A stretch of DNA of 57,115 bases from Candidatus Kaiserbacteria bacterium (GTDB lineage: Bacteria > Patescibacteriota > Minisyncoccia > Phycocordibacterales > Phycocordibacteraceae): contig JACQBN010000010.1 in the NCBI GenBank assembly GCA_016194455.1, positions 1-57,115 on the forward strand, read 5' to 3'. The translations under genes and the position numbers were made by a program. A model generated the notes under the pieces. It saw nothing but the letters and a program-made list of their open reading frames with translations, ran no database searches and had not been told where the DNA came from. Shown here in pieces: positions 17,787-26,542 of this stretch (positions are counted from its first letter, which is position 1; each line of letters begins with the position of its first letter).

Positions 17787-18321
17787 GGTCGAAGAGAGTT
17801 TCAAGCGCGCGCAGATGCTCTTCCCAGGCATGTTCATATGCAACCCGCTTGGCGGGCGGAAAGGGCTGGAAGGGGATAACCTCCGGGCGCGGGAGCGGAC
17901 CATCGCTGATGACTTCGCATGCGCGGGAGAGCGCAAAACGCTCGATGATTCTGCGCGCGAGATGCCGCGTGGCATACTCGTGGGCTGCCTGGTCTCCGAT
18001 ACGTATGATAAGCGGGCGGCCCAAGATGAGAGCTACGAACGCAGCCGGCAGCTCTACTGATGGGCCGTTCTGCGCGTAGATAAGGTCGGCGTTACGCGCG
18101 GCGCCCAGGAGCGCAAAGAAATAGGCGAGCAAACGAAATGGTAGCGGCCACCGTTTATCTACAGCAACGATGGTGACTCCCAAGACCCTCTCGGGCAGCC
18201 GACCGTACGCGACGATGATCACCCTGTGGTCCTTCGACAAGCGCCTGGCCAGCTCCTTCACATAGGGAGCCGGTTCGGCGATTTCTGGAGGATAGAGCGG
18301 AGTCGCGAGCACTATGCGCAT
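17776..18321 (-). CDS. N-terminal half of a GT4-type glycosyltransferase
   Basis: 181 residues. MRIVLATPLYPPEIAEPAPYV is the classic GT4 N-terminal opening and closely parallels the gene at 19270 (MRIIIAAPLYPPEIGGPATY). It continues through the acceptor-side Rossmann domain and stops; the donor-binding half with the EX7E motif is absent. There is no frameshifted remainder downstream, since the kinase gene begins within its last codons. It may be a decayed enzyme or a genuine half-protein working with the kinase. An alternative GTG start is at 18330. Confidence 0.75.
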   Translation of the reverse strand: MRIVLATPLYPPEIAEPAPYVKELARRLSKDHRVIIVAYGRLPERVLGVTIVAVDKRWPLPFRLLAYFFALLGAARNADLIYAQNGPSVELPAAFVALILGRPLIIRIGDQAAHEYATRHLARRIIERFALSRACEVISDGPLPRPEVIPFQPFPPAKRVAYEHAWEEHLRALETLFDHAH

Positions 18322-18384
18322 AATCGACACGGTACCATGATTCTGGTAACCACTGTCGGGGTTTGCGCGTTACGAGAAGTACCA

Positions 18385-19242
18385 ATGCCACGGATCGGAT
18401 TCATCGGGCAGGGATATGTCGGCAAGTCGCATGCCGACGATTTTGCACGCCGCGGATATGCGGTAGTACGCTATGCGAAGGAGGCGCCCTATGCCGGCAA
18501 TCAGAGAGCGATTACCGGTTGTCACGTTGTATTCATCGCCGTGCCGACCCCGACTACGCCCGCAGGCGTCGATCTCTCCATCGTAGAATCGGTCATTCCG
18601 CTTGCGCGCGCGGGCGCTACGGTAGTTATCAAGTCCACGCTGCCGCCCGGCACGACCGAGAAGCTCGCGAAGCGGTTCCCCGACCGGTTCATCCTGCACG
18701 CGCCGGAATTCTTGCGCGAAACGCGCGCAGCCGAAGACGCCGCACGCCCCGAACGCGTTATCATCGGGATCCCGCGGGATACGTCCGAGTATCGGGCGCG
18801 CGCTGAAGCGGTGCGCTCGATGTTACCGCGCGCGCCCTTTACGCGAATTGTTCCCGCGCGCGCCGCCGAGCTCGTGAAGTACGCGGGGAATGTTTTCTTG
18901 TACCTGAAGGTCGTGTACGCGAACCTGCTCTACGATCTCGCCCGCGCCACGGGAGTCGCACATGAAGATCTTTCCACGATGCTCGCTGCAGACCCGCGCA
19001 TCGGCCCCTCACATCTCACGGTCATCCACGCAAGCGGACACACGAATCAAAAGGGCCGCGGTGCGGGCGGGCACTGCTTTATCAAAGACTTTGAGGCGTT
19101 CCGACGGCTCTACGGGGCGAGTGTCAGCGACAGCGAGGGCTGCCTGCTTCTCGAAGCCCTGAAGAACAAAAATAACGACCTTCTGCGGGAGAGCGGCAAA
19201 GATCTCGATCTCTTGGCAGAGGTCTACGGGCCGCTTCCGTAG
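18385..19242 (+). CDS. UDP-sugar/GDP-mannose 6-dehydrogenase, short form
   Basis: 285 residues. NAD-binding motif GFIGQGYVGKSHA at the N-terminus; VFIAVPTPTTPAG and KSTLPPGTTEKL of the family; APEFLRET; AELVKYAGNVFLYLKVVYAN of the dimer helix; and the catalytic Cys at 231 in GGHCFIKD. It should oxidise an NDP-hexose to the uronate in two steps. Normal enzymes are about 400-450 residues; the C-terminal UDP-binding domain is missing and the stop is clean. Start chosen at the Rossmann strand. Confidence 0.85.
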   Translation: MPRIGFIGQGYVGKSHADDFARRGYAVVRYAKEAPYAGNQRAITGCHVVFIAVPTPTTPAGVDLSIVESVIPLARAGATVVIKSTLPPGTTEKLAKRFPDRFILHAPEFLRETRAAEDAARPERVIIGIPRDTSEYRARAEAVRSMLPRAPFTRIVPARAAELVKYAGNVFLYLKVVYANLLYDLARATGVAHEDLSTMLAADPRIGPSHLTVIHASGHTNQKGRGAGGHCFIKDFEAFRRLYGASVSDSEGCLLLEALKNKNNDLLRESGKDLDLLAEVYGPLP

Positions 19243-19256
19243 AGCGTGGGACCGCG

Positions 19257-19269
19257 TAGAATAGGTCCT
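19257..19269 (+). promoter_or_regulatory. -10 element before GT4 at 19270
   Basis: TAGAAT at 19257-19262, 7 nt to the ATG. Confidence 0.6.
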
Positions 19270-20367
19270 ATGCGTATCATTATCGCGGCTCCTCTTTACC
19301 CCCCCGAAATCGGCGGGCCCGCCACCTATGCAAAAATTCTTGAGGAGGAGTTGCCCAAGCGCGGAATAGAAGTGGCGCTCGTGAAGTTTTCCGAAGTTCG
19401 CCGCCTGCCGAAGCTCCTTCGGCACTACGCCTACTTCAAAAAAGTTCTGCGCGCGGCGCGAGGCGCGGACGTTGTGCTCGCACTCGACCCGGTCTCGGTC
19501 GGACTTCCGGCGCTGAAAGCGGCGCAGCGGGCGGGAAAGCCATTTATCGTAAAAATCGTCGGGGATTACGCGTGGGAGCAAGGGCGACAGCGTTTCGGTG
19601 TTAAAGAAGATCTAAATACGTTCGTTGCGGCGAGGCAGAAATCTTTTTTTATCCGTATGCTGCAGAAAATACAAACCCGCGTCGCGCGGAGCGCGACGCG
19701 GGTCATCGTACCGAGTGAGTATTTGAAGGGAATCATCTGCCACTGGGGAATCCAAAGAGAGAAGATCGAGGTTATCTATAATGCAGTGTCTCTTGAAACA
19801 CCCGGAACGATTCCCACGGCCGTGGCTGCTTTACCGCGCCCGCTCATCGTCTCTGCGGGCCGCCTCGTGCCGTGGAAGCACTTCGACGGCGTCATTGATG
19901 CGGTCGCGCTCTTGCGCGGGAGAGGCATCGCTGCATCGCTGGCGATTGTCGGCGACGGGCCGCTTCGCTCGGGGCTTGAAGAGCGGGCGCGAGAGAAGCT
20001 CGGCAACTCATGCGTTTTTACCGGTTCGCTCGCGCACAAGGACGCGCTCGCAGTCCTCAAGAGCGCAGAGATCTTTGTCCTCAATTCTTCCTACGAAGGA
20101 CTTTCGCATTTTCTTATTGAAGCCCTGTCGCTTGGTGTACCAAGCATTGCGACCGACGTTGGGGGGAATCCGGAGGTCATAACACAAGCAGAGAACGGAC
20201 TTTTAGTACCCGTTGGCGACACGGGAGCGCTGGCGAGCGCACTAAGTCATGTCATCAGCGAGGACGCTACCCGCGCGCGGATTGCAGAGCGTGCTAAGGA
20301 ATCAGCGAAACGCTTCTCGTTGGGAGCGATGATCACCGCGACCGTCGGACTCCTCCAATCACTGTGA
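19270..20367 (+). CDS. GT4 family glycosyltransferase
   Basis: 365 residues, complete GT-B fold. N-terminal MRIIIAAPLYPPEIGGPATY; the donor half has SAGRLVPWKHFDGVIDA, IVGDGPLRSGLEE and the EX7E-type motif in SSYEGLSHFLIEALSLGVPSIATDVGG. It transfers a sugar from an NDP donor to a lipid-linked or glycan acceptor at the cytoplasmic face. First of a tightly coupled run of glycosyltransferases: the next start (GTG) overlaps its stop by 4 nt. Confidence 0.93.
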   Translation: MRIIIAAPLYPPEIGGPATYAKILEEELPKRGIEVALVKFSEVRRLPKLLRHYAYFKKVLRAARGADVVLALDPVSVGLPALKAAQRAGKPFIVKIVGDYAWEQGRQRFGVKEDLNTFVAARQKSFFIRMLQKIQTRVARSATRVIVPSEYLKGIICHWGIQREKIEVIYNAVSLETPGTIPTAVAALPRPLIVSAGRLVPWKHFDGVIDAVALLRGRGIAASLAIVGDGPLRSGLEERAREKLGNSCVFTGSLAHKDALAVLKSAEIFVLNSSYEGLSHFLIEALSLGVPSIATDVGGNPEVITQAENGLLVPVGDTGALASALSHVISEDATRARIAERAKESAKRFSLGAMITATVGLLQSL

Positions 20368-21290
20368 AAGTCCTAATGATCAGCGGCGACCCTACCTTGC
20401 TTGATCCGAAGAGCCGGGCCTTCGGGCGTTTAGAGCTACAGCGCGCACAGGTCGAGCGGCTCGATGTTTTCGTATGGCCCCAGATACATTCGCTCGGAAC
20501 CATTTTAAAGGCCGTCCACGGTCAGCACTACGATGTCGTGACTGCGCAGGACCCCTTCTGGCGCGGGCATCTCGCGTGGCATCTGGCGCGTCGGATGCAC
20601 GCCCGACTCAATCTGCAGGTCCACACCGATCTTGCCGCACAGCCGTGGTGGCGGCTCGTTTGGGCCTACGTCCAACTGCGCCGCGCGGACTCGGTGCGCG
20701 TTGTTTCGGAGCGACTGAAGAAAGAAATGGCGTCTCACATTCGCGCACCTATTTTCGTTGTGCCGATTTATATTGACCTCGCGCCTTTCTTGGGACTCGC
20801 ACACACACACAATCCGCGTTTTGAGAAAACGATTCTCTGGATCGGACGTTTCGAAGCGGAGAAAGATCCCGAGAATGCGCTCGCCGTGCTCAAACAGGTT
20901 CGCGCTGCGGGCGTAGACGCGGGGTTGATACTGCTTGGCGCGGGAAGTGAAGACGCGAGGCTGCGAAGCGAAGCGAGACGCCTTACCTTGCCAGTGGAAT
21001 TCCCCGGCTGGCAAAATCCCTTACCGTATCTGCAAATGGCAGACGTTGTCCTCTCTACCTCTCGGTTTGAGAGCTACGGGGCGAGCATCATTGAAGCTTT
21101 GGCGGCTGGGGTGCCGGTGGTCGCGCCTAATGTTGGTATTGCGAAGGAAGCCGGTGCGATTGTCGTGCCACGCTCAAACCTCGCTGCCGCGGTGCTCGAA
21201 GTATTGCGCAGCGGCAGGCGGGGGAAGCTCCTGCTCTCGATGCCAAGCGCACAAGAGTGGGCAAAACGCTGGCGCGAGACGCTGATATGA
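20364..21290 (+). CDS. GT4 family glycosyltransferase
   Basis: 308 residues, starting at GTG (GTGA overlap with the previous stop). The N-terminal half is short (VKVLMISGDPTLLDPKSRAFGR); the donor half shows ILWIGRFEAEKDPENALAVL, ILLGAGSEDARLRSEA and STSRFESYGASIIEALAAGVPVVAPNVGI, a complete GT4 signature. The region around 60-130 is basic and amphipathic, fitting peripheral membrane attachment. The downstream gene overlaps by ATGA. Confidence 0.9.
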   Translation: MKVLMISGDPTLLDPKSRAFGRLELQRAQVERLDVFVWPQIHSLGTILKAVHGQHYDVVTAQDPFWRGHLAWHLARRMHARLNLQVHTDLAAQPWWRLVWAYVQLRRADSVRVVSERLKKEMASHIRAPIFVVPIYIDLAPFLGLAHTHNPRFEKTILWIGRFEAEKDPENALAVLKQVRAAGVDAGLILLGAGSEDARLRSEARRLTLPVEFPGWQNPLPYLQMADVVLSTSRFESYGASIIEALAAGVPVVAPNVGIAKEAGAIVVPRSNLAAAVLEVLRSGRRGKLLLSMPSAQEWAKRWRETLI

Positions 21291-23068
21291 AACTCCTTAT
21301 TGTCACGCAAGCAGTGGATACGGACGACCCCGTGCTCGGGTTCTTCCATCGTTGGATTGAAGAGTTCTCCAAACACCTCGAGCATATCGAAGTCATTTGT
21401 CTGAAGGAGGGGAAACATCATCTGCCGACAAACGTACGCGTCTACTCTTTGGGGAAAGAACACGGAGCAGGAACCAAGCTTGGTTACGCAGTGAAGTTTC
21501 TTTCGCTCGCGTGGCGGCTCCATGGAGACTACGACGCGGTCTTTGTGCACATGAATCAGGAATACATTCTCATCGCCGGCTGGCTCTGGACGCTTCTCGG
21601 TAAACGCGTCTACCTTTGGCGCAACCACTATGTCGGATCAGGGCTTACCGATCTCGCTGCGGCATTTTCTACCAATATTTTCTATACGTCAGCACACTCC
21701 TACACCGCGCGGTACGACAACGCGCTCCCTATGCCCGTCGGCGTGGATACCGAGCGGTTTGCCTGTGACAAGCAGCTCCGGCGCACGCCGCATTCCATCC
21801 TATTTCTCGCCCGCATGGCGCCCTCAAAACGCCCGGAGATGCTCATCGAGGCGCTTGCAATCCTCGCGCGCGGTGGCGTTCACTTCGCTGCTTCACTGGT
21901 CGGCTCGCCGCTGCCGCAGGACACCGCCTACTACGAAAGCCTTAGAGAAAAAGTCCGCGGGCTCGGGCTCGCGGATACAGTCTCGTTCATCCCCGGGGTG
22001 CCAAACGCTCAGGCGCCAGAGCTCTACCGCACCCACGAGATATTCGTTAACGCCTCGCCTTCCGGCATGCTCGACAAAACGCTCTTCGAGGCGGCCGCCT
22101 CTGGTTGTCGGGTGCTTGCCGCAAGCGCCGACTTCGCCGCTCTCGCCGGGCCCGAATCGCACTTTACCTCCGCCCCCGAGCTCGCGAAGCGGCTTGCCGC
22201 AGCGCTTCGGGCGGGCACTCCACCCGCGCCTCCAGATTTTATACACACGAATGACCTCGATGCGCTTGGCGCACGCCTCGCGAAAGTTCTTGCGCGACGC
22301 CCACGCCCCTTGCGCTCGCTCGCCTGGCGCGTTCTCGCTATCCTCGCGCACCTGGCTCCGCACCAGCCGCGCATGACGGTTCTCCTCTACCACTCCATCT
22401 CTGATGCGGACGATTTCTTCGCGGTTTCACCGCCCGAATTCAATCGGCAGATGCAGTATCTGACGACTCAATTCGAGCTCGTACCGCTTGCGAGGGCCTT
22501 CCGCCACGCGGCAGGGGAGCGGGTTAGGCGCGACAGCGTTGCTGTCACTTTCGACGATGGCTACCGCGACTTCGCCACCACGGCGCTCCCGATCCTGAAA
22601 CGCCACAAGATTCCTACGACCGTCTTCGTGCTCGGGGACTCGCCAGATCGCGCCGAACTTGGGAACAATCATCCGCTTCTCGCTCCCGCCGATTTCTTCG
22701 CGCTCCCTCACCCGTTCATCACGGTCGGTAGCCACGGCCTGACCCACAGGAAGCTGACTAAAATCCCGCTTCCAGAAGCGCGAAAAGAAATGGAAGAGTC
22801 GCGCCGAGTAGTCGAGCAGCGCACCGGCGCTTCAAGCTCCTACCTCGCGTACCCGAAGGGGAGCTATAGCCCGGCCGTGATGCGCGCCGCGCAAGAGGCG
22901 GGGTACGAGGGCGCGGTGAGCGTTGTTGAGCGGGGCGTCCACGAGAGCGACGATCGCTACGCGCTGCCGCGCGTCCAAGTTGATTCCTCAACCACGCCGA
23001 TCGAATTTCGCGCGAAACTCTCTCCCGCGGCCGATTGGTACTACGCACTATGGAAACTGCTCCACTAA
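21287..23068 (+). CDS. Fusion: GT4 glycosyltransferase + NodB polysaccharide deacetylase
   Basis: 593 residues. Residues 1 to about 340 form a GT4 glycosyltransferase (LLIVTQAVDTDDPVLGFFHRW; LFLARMAPSKRPEMLIEAL; NASPSGMLDKTLFEAAASG). Residues from about 363 form a carbohydrate esterase family 4 domain: LLYHSISDADDFF, FDDGYRD with the catalytic/metal Asp at 422-425, and SHGLTHRKLTK giving the two metal His. No signal peptide, so deacetylation would be cytoplasmic, on the lipid-linked intermediate. Starts by ATGA overlap. Confidence 0.92.
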   Translation: MKLLIVTQAVDTDDPVLGFFHRWIEEFSKHLEHIEVICLKEGKHHLPTNVRVYSLGKEHGAGTKLGYAVKFLSLAWRLHGDYDAVFVHMNQEYILIAGWLWTLLGKRVYLWRNHYVGSGLTDLAAAFSTNIFYTSAHSYTARYDNALPMPVGVDTERFACDKQLRRTPHSILFLARMAPSKRPEMLIEALAILARGGVHFAASLVGSPLPQDTAYYESLREKVRGLGLADTVSFIPGVPNAQAPELYRTHEIFVNASPSGMLDKTLFEAAASGCRVLAASADFAALAGPESHFTSAPELAKRLAAALRAGTPPAPPDFIHTNDLDALGARLAKVLARRPRPLRSLAWRVLAILAHLAPHQPRMTVLLYHSISDADDFFAVSPPEFNRQMQYLTTQFELVPLARAFRHAAGERVRRDSVAVTFDDGYRDFATTALPILKRHKIPTTVFVLGDSPDRAELGNNHPLLAPADFFALPHPFITVGSHGLTHRKLTKIPLPEARKEMEESRRVVEQRTGASSSYLAYPKGSYSPAVMRAAQEAGYEGAVSVVERGVHESDDRYALPRVQVDSSTTPIEFRAKLSPAADWYYALWKLLH

Positions 23069-23904
23069 CCAGTCCGGTGCCGAGCGCGGATAAGGTCCCG
23101 TGCTCCGTCGGGATGCTCACCTTCAACTCCGCCCGCGTGCTCCGCCGGGCGCTCGAGAGCGTCAAAGACTTCGACGATATCATCCTCTGCGACGGCGGTT
23201 CAACCGATGAGACCACGAGAATAGCTGAGGAGTATGGCACACGCGTCATCCTGCAGGATGCGGAATACAAAATGCCGGGCGGCAATCGGCTCATCAATAT
23301 GGGGGGAGCGCGCGCCCAGATGATCGAGGCAGCGAAGAACGAGTGGTTCCTGATGATTGATTCGGACGAGAGCATTTCGCCGGGGCTCCACGACGACATC
23401 GCCCGCATCGCGCGCGCGCCGTATCGAGCAGGCGACCCGCTCGCCTACCGCATCCCGATCCGGTTCTTTTTCGCCGGGCGGCTGATCAAGCATTCCTCCA
23501 ACTATCCTGGCTACCAGCCGCGCCTCTTTAGCAAAAAAAGCGGCGGCCGCTACACGCGCGTCATGCACAACCGCATGGAGTTCAATGCTGGCGTGCCGAT
23601 CGGCACCCTCGCCTATCCCTGGTACGTCTATCTTGAGAGGGAAGACATCGGCATCTTCAGGGCGGAGCGCGGTTGGTACCGCAGGGTGGAAGTCGAGGAG
23701 GCCTGCAAGCGCACGTTGCCTGACTTCATGCGCTACGTCGTCTTCTGGCACCTGAAGGCCGCCGCGGGGATCGCGGGGCGCTCGCTCTACCTCTACTTGC
23801 GATATGGATTCAAGGACACGATGCCGCTCCAGGTTGAGATCGGCCGCACGCTCGGGCCCCTGATTCTCATCCTGAAAGCGACGTTGTGCCGCACCCAAAA
23901 ATAG
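23050..23904 (+). CDS. GT2 family glycosyltransferase, WaaE/KdtX-like
   Basis: 284 residues. GT-A fold: SVGMLTFNSARVLRRALESV, CDGGSTDET in the nucleotide region, MIDSDESI as the DxD motif, and a C-terminal FFAGRLIKHSSNYPGYQPRLF plus a helical HLKAAAGIAGRSLYLYLRYG segment typical of lipopolysaccharide core beta-glucosyltransferases. The start was placed at 23050; it overlaps the previous gene by 19 nt in another frame. Confidence 0.9.
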   Translation: METAPLTSPVPSADKVPCSVGMLTFNSARVLRRALESVKDFDDIILCDGGSTDETTRIAEEYGTRVILQDAEYKMPGGNRLINMGGARAQMIEAAKNEWFLMIDSDESISPGLHDDIARIARAPYRAGDPLAYRIPIRFFFAGRLIKHSSNYPGYQPRLFSKKSGGRYTRVMHNRMEFNAGVPIGTLAYPWYVYLEREDIGIFRAERGWYRRVEVEEACKRTLPDFMRYVVFWHLKAAAGIAGRSLYLYLRYGFKDTMPLQVEIGRTLGPLILILKATLCRTQK

Positions 23905-23932
23905 TTATAATAATGCGATTCCGAACTCTTAC

Positions 23933-24937
23933 ATGAAAATCCTTGTCTATTTCTCCGGCAAGTTGAACGAGCCCCGGGGCACGCCCATCCGCACGCGCAA
24001 TCAGATCAAAGAGCTCACGAAGAACGGATTCGATGTTTTTTATGCGGGTCACGACGTCCCCGAGGGATTCGCGCCCGAGCGCGTGCTGATGCTCGCCCCG
24101 CCCCTCCGCCGCTTCGGGCAGCTCGCGCGTTTCGTGCGCGAGGAAGGGATTGCTATCGTCTATATGCAGACGAGCGCCGGTATCTGGTATGCGCCCTGGC
24201 TGCGATTCTTCACCAGCGCGAAGGTCGGCATCGACTTCCACAGCCGCCGGTATCAGGAGGAGCACGTCTATAAAAAGCGCGCGACGGCGCTGACCGCCGT
24301 TCTTGAATGGCTTGAGCTCTTTTTGGCACGCTCGCTCCACTTCGGCACGGCGGTGTCGCACACGATCAGAGATTACTATCTGCATTCAGTGCCCAGATTT
24401 CTTGTTCTGCCGGTGGGCGTAGATACCACACTTTTTTCTTCAACGATAACACCGCGGCCCGATGTTGCACTCTGGAAGGGCAATGCAACGCTTCTCGGCT
24501 ACGCGGGGAACACGAAGTGGTACCAGGGAGTCGAAGATGTGCTCGAGGCGTTCCGCAAGGCGGTGAAGGCCAGATCCGGAGCATTCAAGTTCCTCGTCAT
24601 CGCGAGCTCGGGGAGCGAGGACGTAGAGAAGTACGCGAAGGAGCACGGCATTGGGAACGACCTTATGATTCTCGACAAACAGCCGCACGCGGAGATCCCC
24701 ACGCTCCTTGCCGCCGCAGACATCCTCACGGTCGTGCGGCCCTCGGATCCGGTCACGGAATATTCCTTCCCCTCCAAATTGCCGGAATATGCCGCGCTCG
24801 GCAAGGCGCTGATCGTCAGCCGCGTGAGCGACATCGGCTCCTACATCAAGAACGGGGAGAACGGCATGATCGTCGCGCCCGGGGACGCCGCCGCGCTTGA
24901 GCGGGCACTTCTCGCACCTGAAGACGCGTTTTCTTAA
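23933..24937 (+). CDS. GT4 family glycosyltransferase
   Basis: 334 residues. N-terminal MKILVYFSGKLNEPRGTPIRTRN; donor half with LLGYAGNTKWYQGVEDVLEAF, VIASSGSEDVEKYAKEHG, TVVRPSDPVTEYSFPSKLPEYAALGKALIVSRV and a final NGMIVAPGDAAALERAL. The acidic EX7E region is divergent. A good TATAAT at 23906-23911 lies 21 nt before the ATG, so a leader of about 14 nt is expected, longer than at most genes. Last gene of the glycosyltransferase run before a convergent terminator. Confidence 0.88.
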   Translation: MKILVYFSGKLNEPRGTPIRTRNQIKELTKNGFDVFYAGHDVPEGFAPERVLMLAPPLRRFGQLARFVREEGIAIVYMQTSAGIWYAPWLRFFTSAKVGIDFHSRRYQEEHVYKKRATALTAVLEWLELFLARSLHFGTAVSHTIRDYYLHSVPRFLVLPVGVDTTLFSSTITPRPDVALWKGNATLLGYAGNTKWYQGVEDVLEAFRKAVKARSGAFKFLVIASSGSEDVEKYAKEHGIGNDLMILDKQPHAEIPTLLAAADILTVVRPSDPVTEYSFPSKLPEYAALGKALIVSRVSDIGSYIKNGENGMIVAPGDAAALERALLAPEDAFS

Positions 24938-24951
24938 CCGGCTCGTGTAAT

Positions 24952-24984
24952 AAAAAGTCCCGCAATCAAAGGCGATTGCGGGAC
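24952..24984 (-). terminator. Intrinsic terminator of the leftward gene at 25033
   Basis: On the minus strand: 11-bp stem (24984-24974 with 24967-24957), 6-nt loop, then TTTTT (24956-24952). Lies between two convergent genes. Confidence 0.92.
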
Positions 24985-25032
24985 AGCATTGTCGGCATTT
25001 GTGGCTCCCCCGACCCCGTTGTCCGTCCGGTC

Positions 25033-25572
25033 CTACCGGTCCGTATACAGCGACCGCAGGATGAGAACGGTCTCGACCGTGCAGGGATCAAACAACTTCC
25101 CCTCAATGGCGAGCCTCGCGGCCTCACGGAGACTCATCAGTCGCGTGTGGCACCCGGGCGAGAGCCGTGCATCCTCCACTTTCGAATATTCATCGCACGT
25201 GAACATCTGTACGGGGACTTTTGCGACGCTGTAGGAGGTCGCCTCCCGCAGGAGACGCAGCCGTTTCGGAAGAATGATTCCGGCCTTGCTTCTGGCAAAT
25301 GCGCGGACACATTCTTCCGGGCTCATGCCGCGTTGATACCCCCCGATCGCCTTGATGACCGGCTTCCCGTCTGTTTCTGGACGCCCCTCTTGTTCGAGGA
25401 GGACGACGCCGCACTCGTTGCCGGCGAAGTGGTCACCAATCATTGGAACCATTGGAACAACGCAGGCGGCCGGGGCCGTCTCGATCATGGGATACGCCGC
25501 AACCCCCGCCCCTTCTTGGACCACCTTAAGCGTGGCGCGCATGTAGGGCGTCTCAAACAATTGAATGTCCAT
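25033..25572 (-). CDS. Possible Nudix-fold protein with degenerate Nudix box
   Basis: 179 residues. A strand-rich start (CVVPMVPMIGDHFAG, GVVLLEQEGRPETDG) precedes GGYQRGMSPEECVRAFARSKAGI, which aligns with the shape of a Nudix box (GG...SPEEA..REL.EE.GI), but the catalytic Glu and REUxEE acids are replaced. The fold assignment is therefore tentative and catalysis by the usual mechanism is unlikely. GGGAGG lies 6 nt before the ATG; own sigma70 promoter and terminator. It sits alone, inverted, between glycosyltransferase and methyltransferase genes. Confidence 0.65.
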   Translation of the reverse strand: MDIQLFETPYMRATLKVVQEGAGVAAYPMIETAPAACVVPMVPMIGDHFAGNECGVVLLEQEGRPETDGKPVIKAIGGYQRGMSPEECVRAFARSKAGIILPKRLRLLREATSYSVAKVPVQMFTCDEYSKVEDARLSPGCHTRLMSLREAARLAIEGKLFDPCTVETVLILRSLYTDR

Positions 25573-25613
25573 GTAGGACCTCCCTATAAATAGGGGACAA
25601 ACTCCCCAATAAG

Positions 25614-25642
25614 AAGATAGCATACCCAATAAAATATGTCAA
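25614..25642 (-). promoter_or_regulatory. Sigma70-type promoter of the 25033 gene
   Basis: On the minus strand TTGACA (25642-25637), 17-bp spacer, TATCTT (25619-25614). A leader of about 35 nt carries GGGAGG (25584-25579), 6 nt from the ATG. The -35 overlaps the first codons of the divergent methyltransferase frame. Confidence 0.85.
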
Positions 25643-26514
25643 GCCCCGGGGATGAGCTGGTATTCTTGCAGTACGTGTCTATGGAATCCCCGACCGGATA
25701 TGTCGCGATGTGGGATGCGTTCGCCAAGAGGAAGGCGGGTGCGTACCTCACCGATAAATACGCGCTCACGAATATCGTGGGGCTGGTCGGGTGCGCGCGC
25801 GAGCATGAGATCCTCCGTCTCCTCGAGCTGAAGAAGGCAGACGTGCTACTTGATCTCGGTTGCGCCTCGGGGCATCAGGTCTTCGCTTCCGCTCCTTTTG
25901 TGAAGCGGGCGGTCGGCATTGACGTTGCACAAGACTTCATAGATACGGCGAAGCGATTTGCCGTGGAGCACGGTGTCAAAAATGCGGAGTTCCTCTCTAC
26001 CGATGGCGGCGCTATCCCGTTTCCGGACGCCACCTTCACCAAGCTCATTTGCTCCGAGGTGATCGAGCACTTGATTGATCCGCTTCCGCTTCTGGCCGAG
26101 ATCAAACGCGTGCTTACCCCGGGCGGCACCGCGGTCTTCACTGTCCCCAACTGGAACTCTCGCGGCACCCTCTATAAGCGCCTCCTCCACGGTTTCCAGG
26201 AGCCGCCTTTCACGCCCATCACGCAGTTTTCGCTCACGAGCCTGGAGAGCCACGGTGACGCGCACGTTCGGCAGTACTCACTCCGCACCTTCCGCGAGCT
26301 CGTGGAGTCCGCAGGCCTCACGGCGGATTATGTGGGCGGCGCGGGCTACCTTGACGGCCCGCATATCGGCCGGATCATAGAGATCACGAATCGCCTTGGT
26401 TTCTTCCGCTGGTTCACCTTTTCTTTTGAGAAATTTTGCGCGCGCGTACCGTTCTTCAAGGCCTTGAGCCGCCACGTTGTGCTCAAGGCGCACAAGGCCA
26501 CCTTGCAACCTTAG
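25636..26514 (+). CDS. Class I SAM-dependent methyltransferase
   Basis: Up to 292 residues. Motif I is VLLDLGCASGHQ; then AVGIDVAQDFIDTAKRF, ISTDGGAIPFPDATFTKLICSEVIEHL-type motifs and LAEIKRVLTPGGTAVFTVPNW, a Methyltransf_11 arrangement. The start is uncertain: a GTG at 25675 sits 8 nt after TATTCT (25661-25666), matching the leaderless pattern, and ATG 25681 is also in frame; 25636 would put the first codons over the opposing promoter. It probably methylates a sugar or lipid-linked glycan, given the locus. Confidence 0.87.
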   Translation: MSSPGDELVFLQYVSMESPTGYVAMWDAFAKRKAGAYLTDKYALTNIVGLVGCAREHEILRLLELKKADVLLDLGCASGHQVFASAPFVKRAVGIDVAQDFIDTAKRFAVEHGVKNAEFLSTDGGAIPFPDATFTKLICSEVIEHLIDPLPLLAEIKRVLTPGGTAVFTVPNWNSRGTLYKRLLHGFQEPPFTPITQFSLTSLESHGDAHVRQYSLRTFRELVESAGLTADYVGGAGYLDGPHIGRIIEITNRLGFFRWFTFSFEKFCARVPFFKALSRHVVLKAHKATLQP

Positions 26515-26542
26515 GCCGTTCTTGCTAGTTTTACGGCTATAC

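Noticed and set aside
23913-23936. Seven-codon upstream ORF (MRFRTLT) whose stop overlaps the ATG at 23933
   Set aside because: The TATAAT lies only 1 nt before its ATG, so the transcript would start after it.
24976-25593. Plus-strand 205-codon frame over the 25033 gene
   Set aside because: The minus-strand gene has promoter, SD and terminator; the plus frame has none and no domain pattern.
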